Below are positions 12,430 to 25,040 of a DNA stretch of 64,000 nucleotides, one piece after another (positions within the stretch are counted from its first letter, which is position 1; every line of letters starts with the position of its first letter). A model generated the notes under the pieces. It worked only from the letters and a program-made list of their open reading frames with translations, did not search any database and had not been told where the DNA came from. Where the stretch lies: assembly GCA_050084985.1 (NCBI GenBank), contig JBITNC010000002.1:33914001-33978000 (forward strand), written 5' to 3'. A program made the translations under genes and the position numbers. This DNA comes from Nageia nagi. Its lineage: Eukaryota; Pinophyta.

Positions 12430-13490
12430 TCCTCCAAAGTGGGACTTCTCTTCTTACACTTGCCCATTAATGAGGAATGGTCCTAACAACATAATAAAAA
12501 ATGTCAACTATTTTAATATACAAGGAATTATACTAGCAAGCCAGGCCTTCCTCTTCCAATTATCTTTCATCTTGATGTAGTGCCTAAATTAGTGGTGATG
12601 AAATTTAGACACTATGATCAACACAATAAATTTACAATAGAGCAATGATATAATAATATTCTTGATAAAAGTGAAGATACAATTATAATAAAATAGTAAG
12701 AAACTATCATGATGATGATAGAAATAGACTTTGTTATCTTATTAGGAGCACCACCACTTGCTCAACTCAATGACCAACCTAACAATCACTATCACAACCC
12801 CATAAAGAAAACCTTCTTACAACAAAACTCTAACCTTCTACACACTTGAATAAATGATCATGAACATAATGTAACACTTTGACACATTTATGAGACTACA
12901 GCTCAAGACTTAACACACTTATAAACTTCAAATTTAAAATACATTATATATCCACCTCTAGAAATATCCAAATCATTTTTAAAAATATCTATGAGATGTC
13001 ATATTGATCTTTCACCATATAACCCTTTCTAGAAATCACTTTTTAAATTGAATAACTACTTTATACATCGTTACATATCCTTATGGCACATAACCCCTTG
13101 GATAATTCTAGAATAAATATCTCTAGATATTACCCATAGATATTTCTTCTACTTACCATGACTTACTTTACTTAATTTGCCATTTAGTGGGTACTACATA
13201 CTTTTACTATTTACTTTTTTTGAACTTCACCAACTTAAAGCCCCTATAGTACACTTATACTATGTATTGTATACTGATAATTGCTATATTGTTATCTCTT
13301 TATTATCGATGCACCATTATTCTATTGTGGCTATCATTGTAGCTTCTTGGTGGATGTCATTATCTTGTACGACAAGCTAGTGTCTAGCAACTATTACTAA
13401 CTATGAAATAAACCAATTACATAAATATATTATATATTTATAGGAAAAAATTAATTATGACAATGCTCCCACGTAATACATTCAATGAGA
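12430..13490. other. Gene-free AT-rich stretch
   Basis: No frame with recognisable homology, no RNA gene and no clear repeat was seen. Short open frames on both strands look like chance. Confidence 0.5.
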
Positions 13491-14658
13491 CTATCATTTC
13501 CTCCTCCCTAAGTACACCTAGATATCCAAACAATCATGGCAGATTCGATGTACCCTTATCCCCTGATGATGTGTAAGGAGGGGCCTCTAAGTGGAGCTTC
13601 ATAATCAAGTCCAAAATATCATCATCATTGATGGAGTCCATAGGGAGGCAAATCATCATCTTTTCCTTGAATGCATTCAAATCCATATCCAATATTTTAG
13701 CTTCAATTTGGTTATAATCCTTAAAAATCCTAGTATTTCTTTCTTTCCAGATTGGCCAACAGATTCCAAACCTTGATTAGCTTCCTCCTTCCACTTTCAA
13801 GATCTCATTTCTCGATTAGTTCTACTAGAGATCTTAGTTTAATCCTTTGGAAGTCCATCAAGCTAGCAATATTATCCCATATCCCATTTCCAAAGTTACA
13901 GTGAATGAATAGGTGAACAATTAATTCCTCTTCATTTTTCACATGATGCATTAGTTGTTGAATATCATTTCTTTCCTTTTGAGAACATCTTTTATATGAA
14001 TTCTTCCAAAAATGAAAATCCATACAAAGTAAGAAATTTTAGGAGTTAATCCCTTGACCCACACCTTACTCCAGAGATGGATCCTCTTATCTTTTATATT
14101 TGAGTTCAGTTTGTTGTAGTCTATCCTTACATAATATATTTTCTTTTCACTCTTATCCCATATCTAGTTCAATTCATTCAAATTTTCAATGTGGAAGGCT
14201 TTATGTTTTTCAATCAACCTCCTAACTTCTTATACTGTTTTTTATGTTTCTCCACCTGGAGCTCTAGGTATGAACCATTGGGCATTGTTTTTATCCTTCT
14301 TTATGTATTCATAGACCTTTATGCCCACATTTAGTTTCATCCAAAATTGAATCCAATCTATAGTTATTCATTTGAGCAAGCGAAACTCTTAGAATCCATG
14401 AGTCATCCCAAAAGTAAACCTTCCTAATATTGTTAATTTCCCACTTAGAATTTCCTCATAAAGCATTTCTAACATTAACCAAATTGTTCCAAAATACAAA
14501 GGCTTTTGGGAGGGGTACAATATTTAAGAATTTAGATCCTCCTTCCAAGTATTTTTACATACATACCTTTATCCAATCCTTATCTTCCTCATTACAAAAT
14601 TTCCATGCAAATTTGATTCTCAAAAATTCACTTAGTCATGAAACTAATACCAAGCCCA

Positions 14659-15191
14659 TGTTGGAATTAATAATGCACTATTGTATAAATTATTCTTTAG
14701 GAAGGTATATGAAAAATAACATTGAACTTCTCCTTATGTAATTCAATATTTAATCCACTAGATACTTAAAATTATTCTTTGAGTATTTATTGAATTAAAA
14801 ATTAGAACTTGTCCCACATGTGACTTTTCTTATCTTTTGGATAATGGTGCTCCCCTTGGGTAAAAGGCTGAGCCAAAGAGGAAATTTTTCCTATAAATTG
14901 AGGGCTCTCCTCAATCATTCTTCACTCTAGTTTGAAGCATTGTAATGCTCTTAGTGTGAAGAATAATAGGAGGAGAGAGTGTTAGTGTAGCATTGTAAGA
15001 GAGTCTTGTAATCTTAAGAAGTAATAGAATTAGGCTTTAAGTGGAGTACTCTCTTGATAGAGAGGAACCATTATACATATTGGTCTCCCTTGTGTGTGTG
15101 ATTGAGTTATTGAGATTATTATTGAGTTGTTTCTTAGAAGAAGAAGATTTCTCCAAGGTGATCTTGGGTATAGGAGGATTCATCTCCTTCA
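14659..15191 (+). mobile_element. Solo LTR (533 bp) inside a LINE
   Basis: The sequence begins TGTTGGAATT and ends CCTTCA, with the TG...CA ends of an LTR. Flanking 5-mers are GCCCA at 14654-14658 and GTCCA at 15192-15196, one mismatch apart. Removing it restores the LINE reading EKEGG-LGISFMTK, which proves the borders. A TATA box (TATAAAT, 14892-14898) and a transcribed-region-like stretch with GTCTTGTAATCTTAAGAAG set the orientation as plus. No internal LTR-element sequence remains, so it arose by LTR-LTR recombination. The TGTTGGAAT start is common in Ty1/copia LTRs, but the superfamily cannot be fixed from this alone. Confidence 0.8.
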
Positions 15192-16517
15192 GTCCACCCT
15201 CCTTTTCCCTACACACTTTCTCCTAGGCCACTAAAGACATGTTTTTTTTCTCTTCCACCCCTGTACAAATAAATCTACTACATATTTGGTCTACTTTTCT
15301 AGATACTAAGGCTAGAATATTAAATATACTTGCCATATATACAAGAATGATTTGCAAGGTAGAGTTAACTAGTTGTATTTTCTCGGCTTGGCTTAGGATG
15401 TCACCCTTCCAGCTTTCCAATTCGGTGTCAATCTATCAAGGACTCCTCTCTATAATATTTTCTTCATCCTTCCAACATACAGTGACATCCCCAAATAAAT
15501 GAATGGAAGAGGACTAATCTCACATTAAAAAACTATTTGTAATATCATGTTGTTTCCTCTTAGAAGTGTTCATGAAGAAGATTTAGGTTTTGTTGTAGTT
15601 AATCATTTGGTTAGATGCCCTTTCATAAACATCAAGGCTTTCCTTCATAATTCTTACTTCCATCACACTTGCTTTGCCAACCAAAATTACATCACCAACA
15701 AATCGATGATGGGTGACAGGGATACAATTTGGAGTAGGGATAATACCTCTAATCATCTTGCCTTCTCAAGTAGCTTTTATTGATTTCCTCAAAGCTTCTA
15801 CCATGATGATGAAGAGGCAAGGGGAAGGAAATAGGATCCTCCTATTGTAGTCCTCTTTTAGCTTCACCATTCACTAGTATTGAGAAGGTAGCAACTGATA
15901 TGCATAGTCCAATCCACTTCCTCCATTGTGTATAAAAGTCGAATTACACTAAGACCTAGTCAAGAAATTATCATGGTACCTTGTCATAGACTTTTTGTAA
16001 ATCCAAAGTCCCAACGTCCATTTTAATTGAATGGATTGTTTTGTGCATCATTAAAATAATATCTATAATTTTATGTCCTTGGAAAAAACCATCTTCTTCA
16101 GGGAAATTATTGTGGGGATAATATCCTTTAATCAATTTGCTAAGACTTTAGTAATTACCTTGTACACAATATTACATAGACTAATTGGTCTAAAGTCCTT
16201 TAGATTAGTAGCCCCTTGAATTTTGGGTATTAGAACAAGGAACATGGCATTCCAACTTTTTAGAAAGCATCATTTTGTTGGAAATCATTAACTGCAATGA
16301 CACCTTTCCCCATAATGTCTTACATGAATTCGATGAATCTAATCAGGCACCCATTAGGTCTCGATGCCTTATCCTTCCCCATCTGTAGTATTGCAAACTC
16401 AATATCTTCTTCAATAAAAAGAGCAATCAACTTTATGAATATTCTCCTCACTTATGAGGGTGGAGATACACTCGAGCAAATTTTTCAATTATAGTTGGGT
16501 CCTCATCTCTCTCAAGG

Positions 16518-16702
16518 GTTAGCATGTCTTTGTAGAAATTGACTATCCATTCTTTCATTTCTACCCATTAGTTAGCATGTCTTTGTAGAAATTGACTATC
16601 CTTTCTTTTATTTGTACCTCATTTATCGTTAGATTTCCATCCTCCTAGACATCTCATGATCTTGTTAGATTTCTATCCTCCTCCTAGATATCTCATGATC
16701 TT
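16518..16702. repeat. Two adjacent short tandem duplications in the LINE
   Basis: A 53-bp unit beginning GTTAGCATGTCTTTGTAGAA occurs at 16518 and 16571. Directly after it a 36-39-bp unit beginning GTTAGATTTC and ending ATCTCATGATCTT occurs at 16628 and 16664. Copies are nearly identical. Confidence 0.8.
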
Positions 16703-17404
16703 GTCATAGGCCCTTATTCTCATTAATGTGATTCTAAAGAATTTTATTTTTCTATTACCCTACCTAAGCCATGAGATTATTGATTTTTGTTTCCTTTTGC
16801 CTTCAAATTTTGTGATATATGTCCACTAACTCTTTTTCCTTGACTACCTTTTCTACTAATCTATCATCTTGTTGAATGGATCTCTCCACCTATTCCATCT
16901 CCAATATAATTGCCTATTTCTCCCTAGCTATCTTTTTAAAGACATTTTTATTCCATTCCTTTAACTTTCTATTTATGTACTACAATCTGGTTGTCAGTAG
17001 GTACATCTTTGTCCACTTCACCTCTTTTCCCCATCACTCAAGAATCCCATCCAAAAGCTTCAAGTGAGATAGCCAAAAGGGTGTGTTCTTACTACTATAC
17101 AGAACTTGAAGGAGGATGGATATGTTATCAAAAGATTATTTTACTTTGGAAAACAAAATATAGTAAGGAATTAAGCAACCAATCCTAGGAACAAATTGCC
17201 CTATCTAATATCGATTAAATAAAATCATCATCCATTGTTGAATTATTTCAAGTAAATTCATATTCCGTTAGATCAAGGTCCTTGTTCATTATCCTTAAGG
17301 AAATCTTTAAGATCCAACATAATATTTCTTTTGTTGGCCTTTTCTCCTCCCATTTTTTCATGGGGAAACAAGGGCACATTGAAGTTCCCCATAAATTTTT
17401 CAAC

Positions 17405-17565
17405 CATATTTGCTTCTAAATAATTTGTTATATAGTTTAAATAATTAATCTAACCATGGGGTTTACTTCTAAATATATAGTTTAAATAATTAATCTAATC
17501 ACGAATTTTGCTTCTAAATATTTTTCTACATAGTTTACATAATTAATCTAATCACCCAATTAGAA
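17405..17565. repeat. Three ~50-bp tandem copies
   Basis: CTTCTAAATA, then TATAGTTTAAATAATTAATC (with variants), then TAATCACC/TAACCATG occurs three times in succession at about 17413, 17467 and 17510. It marks the upstream edge of the LINE. Confidence 0.65.
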
Positions 17566-17599
17566 AGAATATAATATTTTAACAAGATTTTTAGAAGTT

Positions 17600-20500
17600 T
17601 AAATTAAACTAATCTCATAATAAAAAGATGGTAACAACAATAATTAAACAAGAAAATTTCAAGGAAGAATAATAACAAAAACTAGTAAGTATTGAATGTT
17701 AAGCTAAATTTAGCGTCAACCTTGTATTTATTAGTACATAAATGTTTATGAATAGGATCAAATATTTGACATATAATGTATTAGTTTTCAATCTATTATT
17801 AATATTTGAACATATTAGTATGGAATCTACTAGTTGTATTTAGCTCAATGGATTGCTAGGAGTTCTAATTCCTATTTAAATATCACTCCTAACCATCATT
17901 TGTATCATGTTTGATCAGTAATGTATATTCTTTTAGGATATAGTAATCCATCCATATTCTTATGCATTATCCTCTTCTAATTTTCCTTCAAATACTGCTT
18001 TGTATGGAATTTTCATAGCATTTGATTATTTAGTGATATTTCATAATAAGTTGTTTAAGGACAAGCATTTAAATCAGATATTTAAATATAAAATTTCAAA
18101 TCTATGGTGTGTTACAGAATCATGTAGAAAACATGACAAGCAGAATATTACAACCATTCCACTGAATTCATAAGATACCTACTGACCTTGAAAAAAGATC
18201 ACTACCAGCAAGCAATTTATATTACATATGGAAGTGCACCTTCAGCATTTCAGCACAATGATAAACTTGTCCAGAACAGTCTGCAACATTATTGCACAGA
18301 TACGATGATTTAGCCTCAAGATTTGAAGTAGTAGACATAATCTGGATTTGGTGAATATCAAAACCCATTTTTGGAACTATTATTTTTTCATAGTTTCATG
18401 TTTGAAGGCCGCAGCTAGTTACTTATCAAGAAATAATGCAATGAAGAATCATACAAAAGGCCGAATTGACAGTACACTCTAGAAATAGAGAGACTAAAAG
18501 GAAATGCTAGCTTTTTCTCTAAGAAGGTTCATTGCCTTCCAGTAGAACTAGTTACATAGATAAACATATATGAATAAATTTCTTATTAGCTATAGCTACT
18601 TGGTACCATACACCCAATTGGACTGATGCTTCAATTGCACATGTCACAAGATTAGCATGCAATGATGCAAAGACCCCAACCAACATGTGTGCTTTTGGGC
18701 TATCTGAATTTCTTTTATACTTTGGTGGAAGATCTCTGCTCACATCCTGCTTCTATAGATTATCATTACATAAATAGACATTTTCACCAAAACTTTTTCC
18801 TTCTGTGAACACCAGTTATTGTTCTGCAAAGGCCAGAAAACGGTAATTAAATTTACTTAACAAAATGATTACTATCAAACAAAATTCTTACTATTCTTTA
18901 TTAGTTATTTAACCCAATGACCAATAGTAGTCTCCAATTAACAGAATCTCTAGATTTACAATGAGCTCAAGACAATCTCAGTAAGCCCATTTGTTTCCGT
19001 TATATTGCATATCAATCAAACCAGTGATCTGTTGACCACAATCTTGTTCGTATTTAAGCTTAACAATATCATATGGAACATTTCTTTTTGAATTTATGTT
19101 GGACCATATACAAATAACACTGTAATCTCTCATTTACTTTCATTCATGTATTTCTAGTTTTGTATATGTTCAGTTAAGCCAAGTCATGGGCTTGATAATT
19201 TTTATCATGTCTACTGGACTGCAAGGCACAAAAAAGTGCATGCTTTCAGCATCAACCTGTATATATTTATCTCTATTGATCAGAACAGAAAATAAACATA
19301 AAAATAAATAGAAACAAGAAATACCTCAGACTACTGAATGGCTGTTGTTGGTGTGTTGTCCATCTCAAACTGGAATCTTCCTGACAAAGTCTGAAAAACA
19401 CAAGGGTGGTTAGAACTCAACACATAAATTCAGTAGGAGAAATAAAGTATATCCATTGACAAAGAGATTGATAGCCTAGGTGATATAACATTGATTATTT
19501 ACTATTGGGCAAAATTCATTCAATGATATGAAAACTTCCCACTAAGTGTACATCACTCCTAAAAACAGGGGATTGGCACACTCTGAAAAAGAAATTGACT
19601 CTCATGCATAATTTGAATTAATTTGATGCAAGAGTAGCAGTCTAGACTTTATATTATCGGAGAAATGAGTTAAACAAAAGCTAGTCTATTAGAAGAATTT
19701 CTGGATAAAACTATGTAAAATCTTCTTGTTCTAATGTTTTGGGTATCTTCTAAATCCAACATTAGTAAGGATGGAGGCCTTGAGCTAAGAATATTGCAAT
19801 CGGAAAATTCCAGTTTAGCAAACATGATTAACAAAATTCTAAAATCCATAGTTTGTTACTGCTAGCAGTGATACAATTTCATCATGCATAGCAGATCTCT
19901 CTTGCAGTATGATTAAATTCAGAAATTGGAGACATCACAGCCAAATAATCAATGGTTTCAAAAAAAACATTAGGCTACCTCAAAGGTGCCTGAATCCCAT
20001 TGTGTCTTCTTTGTGAGTTTAAAAATATCTATTGTTTGATAGATGAACATCTAGTAGTTGTTCATTGGTTGAACATCCTCTTCACCGCTGTGTTTCATGA
20101 TCATGATTTATGATTGCCAAAAGACAAATCCTTCCAAAATAAGAACACTATCTTCATTGACAAGTTCTCATGAATTCAACTGCGAGTATTAGATCTCTTA
20201 ATGTGGTGCAAGCCATCATAAACAATGCACTTGTCTATGCCGACATTATGAGATTCGGCGAACAATCAGTTTATTCGCTGCATAAGGGCTAATGAATAGT
20301 CATGTCAAATTTCAGTGAAAAAAGCATATTCAATGAATATGCAATTTTTACCAAATTTCAGCTGATTATTTGGCTGGCCAAATAATTGGTAAAGCATGCA
20401 TCCCATGCACCAACATAGGAAAAAAACAGAGGCAGCTATAAATCCAGTTTTCCTTTACCATGTTTCCCAGTTGAACAAATTATTTATATGAGGTCATGGA

Positions 20501-20930
20501 CAAGGCCAAGGAGGCCATTGCGTGGCATTATAAACACATAAAGGCCAATTATCATCCTTGTTTGGAGTTGATTGATAGTAGATTGTAAGTCAATTTCATA
20601 AGCTCATTCATGTAATGAACTATTATCCGAATTCGGGATATTTTTATGATAAGACATTTGGGACCAGTGAGGAAGTTCTTAGTGACCTTTATATTTGCCT
20701 CGAGAGGATGATCCAAGATGAGGAAAAAATGGATCAAATACAAAGAGAGCTACAAATCTACAAGATTAGGTCATGTGCAACTTAATATCCAAGAAACATT
20801 TCTTTTATCTTTTATTTCTATTCCAAATTTTCTTAAATGTTAAAAGTGATTGATTTTAATTTAGCATGAGAACTTCATCTACATGTTGAAGGTACAATCC
20901 GTGCCACAATCAACACCCTTGTCCCCTTAG
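17600..20930. other. Long stretch without a recognisable gene
   Basis: Less AT-extreme than the flanks and without identifiable transposon protein motifs. Two details stand out. At 19340-19400 (minus) a TTGTGTTTTTCAG acceptor-like site precedes TLSGRFQFEMDNTPTTAIQ and a stop. At 20365-20386 there is a short near-palindrome, ATTATTTGG/CCAAATAAT. Intergenic or intronic host sequence is the simplest reading. Confidence 0.4.
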
Positions 20931-21500
20931 ACGCTTGCTCCCTCCTCTAGACCATTCATGTTGTGAGAGGATATACCTTCTTCTAGACCATTCGTGTTGT
21001 TGGCTACTATGAAAGGATAGGTTGATGCTTGGAACTCATAACAAACCCGGAGGAATTTGGCATTCAAACATTGTACTCGTCGTTAGAGTTTGATGTAAGA
21101 GGACTCAATTCATATGCCTCGAGCCATCTCGAATCTTCCTTCCTATTTTTCACTTTCTTTGCATAGCTATTGCACTCATTTTTCAGTTTTTGTTCAAGAA
21201 ACAATCCTTGCAAAGATACCAGACAATCCAAGTCCTTGATCAAACAAATCTTATTTAAGGTTGGTAACAACTTCAAACATCTTAGCCACTCTCTGAGCCT
21301 ATTCCTGCCTATTAATTAGAGAGATACCTTTGAGGTAACCAGTCCTCATAGCAAAGGAGGGGAATGCTTTCTCACCTAAGGTGTTGGATTTCTTCTTAGC
21401 CTTGCCACTTAGCTGCCCATCAGCAAGGTAGGAAAGAAAAACTACCCAACAGGACCTATCAAGAGTTTTTAAGTATCACCAATGTAGGTGGTGGGAGCTG
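20930..21500 (-). pseudogene. Unidentified decayed coding stretch
   Basis: The minus strand holds long near-open readings. One frame (about 21300-21450) reads SYLADGQLSGKAKKKSN and then FAMRTGYLKGISLINRQE, followed by AQRVAKMFEVVTNLK; another frame (21064-21276) is open for 70 codons and rich in Lys and Glu. Between 20930 and 21010 the phrase NTNGLEEG / NMNGLEEG is repeated. I recognise no family. Frame changes indicate decay. A Ty3 integrase fragment 1 kb away makes transposon origin possible, but that fragment is on the opposite strand. Confidence 0.3.
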
Positions 21501-22399
21501 AACTCGGTACCTTAAATGTGGGTGTCTTCACACCTCACTTATATATATGTAAAGCAATTAGAAAAGAATCAAGGTTTTCAAATTGCTTGTGGAAGACCAA
21601 TTCCTTGGCCAAGTGCAGCATTCATAATGCCCCTAGAACATTTGAGGCCTATGTTGACACGATGAAATTTATTTTGATAATTCATATGTAAAACTTTGTC
21701 AGGACATTTTAGCAATCATCTTGTTTTTTAAATAGTCTACATTAGTTTCAAAATTCAGAAGTCACCAGTGACTTTGAGACTATCAGATTTTGCTATGCAT
21801 GTTCTTTCAAATTTAGCAACAGGCATTAAACAAAGATTATTAAGGGGTTAGTTTAGCCAAAGATATCCTCTACAAGTTTTGCCAATCGCAATAATATATT
21901 TGTTTCCAGGTCAAAATATTCAATCATGTATAAAGGCTCACCAAATGTTCATATTATCTAACATTCGTTTTAACTTCTATGCTATCTTTGTTTGGTTTGC
22001 AAAAATGTTTTAAGTGTTGTAATCCCTCTTTATCCTGATAATGGGTCACATTTGAATGGAAAAGTTCAAAAGTCAAATTTGTAAGGATTACAGAAGCAGC
22101 AATTACCAGAAATTTTCATAAATAACCTCTCTTTCTCTGCCGATAAGAATGTGATAGATAAGTTGATAGAAGCAAGTTTGTTAGGGGAAAATGTACTAAT
22201 ACAAAACAAATGAACAATCAATGCTAAAAGTAAAAAGATTATGAATAGTATATGGTCAAATGTGACCACTGATAAACTATCATGGCAAAATGCAATAACA
22301 ACAGGTTCTAAAATCATTTTTCCTTTTCTAGTCGTTCAACACATAAATATACAATACAGTCAGAACTCCTAATTCCTTTCAAGCAAGGAAAATGTAAGA

Positions 22400-22660
22400 C
22401 AGGATTCATGATCGGGTTCAAATCCATCATTCCTTTCAAGAAAGAGACCAGGTTTGACTTCATTTTGATGGCCAATGGTTCCAGAGGAAGCAACACCATA
22501 AGCTGAAGCCTATCCACTATGGACCATACACAATCATTGAAAGTGTTGACCCTCATGCCATTCATCTGGATCTTTCTCCTCAGCTTGGCACTCACAATGT
22601 TGTTAATCTGAACCACCTTAAGCTTACAAGCTTTCTCATTTAGGAGAAGAGGTAATGATC
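22400..22660 (+). pseudogene. Ty3 integrase C-terminal (GPY/F) fragment
   Basis: A plus-strand frame at about 22485-22635 reads QHHKLKPIHYGPYTIIESVD and then AIHLDLPPQLGTHNVVNLNHLKL. This is the GPY/F module of Ty3/gypsy integrases (K-hydrophobic-GPY-I-I-E, then LPP, then VVNxxxLK). A preceding ERDQV-LHFDGQWFQRK matches the GDxVWLxL block. Nothing of the catalytic core is visible upstream, so this is an isolated piece of an older insertion. A 100-codon minus-strand open frame over the same bases is only its shadow. Confidence 0.75.
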
Positions 22661-22661
22661 A

Positions 22662-23549
22662 TACATGCAGAACTAGATGCAAGCAAATCACTACTTGCTT
22701 GGTCACAAAGGAATGTTGTAGACAAGCAAAATTGTTTTTTCAAACTAAATTTGCTTTGCTGTTTCCTCATTTACAGAAGAAGTTGGGGAAAACTTCTTCT
22801 AAAATGGGAGGAAATGATGAAAATATAACAATTGAACTTGATGATGATCTGCCTCTGTTAGCTTCTACTCATTTTAAGTGAATACTAGTAAGTTGTCCAC
22901 CTCAGTTACTGAACAGTACACCTCAATACTGCTACTGCATGCATTCTAATGTTGGTGACATGTTCATCTCACTTGCTGAACTGTGAACATTACTATCGTG
23001 ATACTATTGCATGCATTTTAATTTTAGCTGTAATCCATCATCTCATTTTGAGAACAGCTAACAAAGGCTTAGCTGTTAAGCTTGCACTTCCTCGTGTACA
23101 CTAATCAGACCCTTGTAATGAGTCTATGATACATTTTTGACAGCCTCTTCTGAATTAGATCCTTTCTGCTCTTGTTGGGACATATCAAGCACTTCTTTAT
23201 CAAATGAATTGATGATTTGCCAAAGTCATCCTTGCTTTTTAAACCCTTTGAATGATTAAGAAATCCAGAATCGGATAGTCACGATGTCATTTCTAGGAAT
23301 AAAGCAAAACAAAAACTAGGGAAAGGAAGCCCTCCTTACCATGTACTGGAATCACATCCAACCACTAAATGTATGTGAACTAGTTTTGCAAGTTTATATT
23401 CTTATTTAGTATCAATTATGTTGTTTATCAAACTTTATGTAAATCAGATCTTCTATCAACTTCCTCCAGAAATCCCAAGTAAATTATTTGGTGAAACCTA
23501 GGTATGGAAAGAGATAGGTATCACATCAAAATAGCTTATTGGAGACAAC
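22662..23549. other. Flank of the chromovirus; no gene assigned
   Basis: A plus-strand frame (22765-22881) after an acceptor-like CCTCATTTACAG reads KLGKTSSKMGGNDENITIEL and ends in a TGA 34 codons in. It could be a terminal exon or chance. At 22900-23020 an ~80-bp segment with CTACTGCATGCATT/CTATTGCATGCATT is imperfectly duplicated. Confidence 0.35.
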
Positions 23550-24020
23550 TGATGCAGGAGCATCCGGGTGAACAGATTATCCCACATCGCCGAAATAATA
23601 ATAATAAAGGAAAAGAAAAGTAATTAGTGTTTGGATCAGCCTCAGTTCACTGAAATATTTTGCCAGTTATAGTGGCAAACCTACCAGCTGTAACAGAGGT
23701 GGTCGGGGCATGCAAACTGCCACTGTCCCATGCACAGGCAATCATGAGAAAGTAATTGCACAAATACAGTTAAGAAACAGAAGTTACAAACGCATGGATA
23801 GTCGGTCTATTAGTCTTGTTTTTGCGAGGCATTAGTCTCTTGGCAGGTAGGAAAATGTATAAAACAACCCCCGGGTGATTGTAGAAGTGGGAAGCCTAAG
23901 TCGTTTGTTACTGTGAAATCTGCAGGAGCAATTGAGTTGTGCATGCAGTGACTGTATGTGAGCAAGTCGAGATGCCTGGGAGTGCAACCTTAACTGGTCT
24001 CCATGTTCAGGACAGCATCA
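23550..24020 (+). repeat. 5' LTR of the chromovirus
   Basis: Starts TGATGCAGGAGCATCCGGGT and ends GACAGCATCA, giving perfect TGATGC/GCATCA terminal inverted repeats. TATAAAA lies at 23858-23864. The 3' LTR matches across its length with indels. Confidence 0.9.
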
Positions 24021-24022
24021 AT

Positions 24023-24034
24023 TGGTATCAGAGC
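24023..24034 (+). promoter_or_regulatory. Primer-binding site, initiator Met tRNA
   Basis: TGGTATCAGAGC lies 2 bp after the 5' LTR. It is the usual plant LTR-retrotransposon primer site complementary to the 3' end of initiator methionine tRNA. Confidence 0.9.
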
Positions 24035-24516
24035 CAGTTTGAACCATAGAATAAAAAAACGCCGTTTAAATGCAAAAAATGTATTTTTGTCATTTTTCCA
24101 AAAAATCCATATTTTCTCTCGAAAAAGCCAAAAACGCCATTTTTTACTAGCAAAAAAGGGTATATTTGCCGTTTTTTACTGTATTTACCATTTTTTCCGT
24201 TTAAATGTCAAAAAAACGTAAAAAAAAGCATACACCCTTGTCGTACCAGCTGTTTTTTCCCTTTTTTGGCCGTACCTACTGTTTTTTGGCAGTTTTTTCC
24301 TCAAATTTGCCAATTTTTTTGTCGTGAACTTTTCCCTTTTTTTGTGGTTTTAGCCTATTTTTGGCATTTTTTTTGTATTCACGAATTTTAAACCTGCAAA
24401 TTTTTGTCGTATTCACTGTACTTTGACCGTTTTTTTTTCATTTTTACGTATTTAGCCCCGAGCCATATTTTCAAAAAACCGTTTTTTATTCAATGGTTTG
24501 AACACAGTAAAGGAAG
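24035..24516 (+). other. T-rich leader of the chromovirus
   Basis: Dozens of T-runs of 5-9 bases alternate with short motifs such as GCCGTTTTTT, ACTGTATTTACC and CCGTTTAAATG (the last at about 24062 and 24197). This is the untranslated leader between primer site and gag. No protein is encoded. Confidence 0.6.
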
Positions 24517-25040
24517 ATGGCGCTAATTTTGCTGGAATCAAGTGAGGTAGAAGAGGGCCAAGACCCAGATGAAGACTTATTGAGGAGATTGGAGGCTTTG
24601 AAGTCCAGATTACCACATGATGAATCAGAAGATGAAGCAAAGGAGCATGGAGCTCCAATAAGGACTCAAGATCCAATGGAAAAACTAATTCAAGTTGTTT
24701 CCAAGCAAGGAACGAGGGATAAGCCAGAAGTATCAAGCTTTACAGGGGAGTTAAACCCAAAACTCTTTATTGATTGGGTAAAAGAGCTTGAGAGATATTT
24801 CAACATAGGGAATTTGGAAGAAGATAATCCTTAGAGGGTCAAGTTTGCTATCACAAAAATGAAGTCCCATGCTGCTTTATGGTGGGATAATCTCCAAAAA
24901 CCATGGAGGAGGCAAGGCAAGGAGAAAATAAGATTATAGCCTAAGATGCTAAACATCTTAAGGTGAAATTCTTACCCTCAGACTATCAACAAATTGTTCA
25001 ATCAATTCCAAAATCTGAGACAAGAAGATGTTTTACCAGC
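24517..25040 (+). pseudogene. Chromovirus gag remnant
   Basis: An ATG at 24517 opens 105 codons. The N-terminal part is acidic (LLESSEVEEGQDPDEDLLRR). It leads into the Gag core with FTGELNPKLFIDWVKELERY. After a stop at 24832 the frame continues as FAITKMKSHAALWWDNLQK, matching the conserved LxGxAxxWW block, and then a short form of the FLPSDYQ / NLRQ region. The Gag C-terminus and zinc knuckle are missing: text jumps at about 25030 to RT. No capsid function is expected. Confidence 0.8.

Larger units (their letters stand above)
13560..17440 (-). mobile_element. LINE retrotransposon, L1-type, split by a solo LTR
   Basis: On the minus strand the order is endonuclease end, RT, RT C-terminal region, zinc-binding domain. 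Endonuclease: FMGNFNVPLFPHEKMGG near 17345-17400, matching GGDFNVxLxPxEKxGG. RT: KASRPNGCLIRFIEFM near 16300-16370, matching the sPGPDGF block; FVGDVILVG near 15680-15710 in place of FADDTxLFG. RT C-terminus: LSQAEKIQLVNSTLQIILVY (15223-15420). Zinc-binding end: EEELIVHLFIHCNFGNGIWD (13805-14023). The LTR insertion at 14659-15191 breaks it between EKEGG and LGISFMTK. Many stops; RT Asp residues altered, so inactive. The 5' end of the endonuclease is not recognisable. Confidence 0.8.

Noticed and set aside
15239-15783. Plus-strand open frames of 78-87 codons
   Set aside because: They lie antisense to LINE RT text that has recognisable motifs.
22314-22616. 100-codon open frame, minus strand
   Set aside because: The plus strand of the same bases encodes the Ty3 integrase GPY/F module; the minus frame is its shadow.
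24452-24736. 94-codon open frame, minus strand
   Set aside because: Antisense of the chromovirus gag start, no motif of its own.
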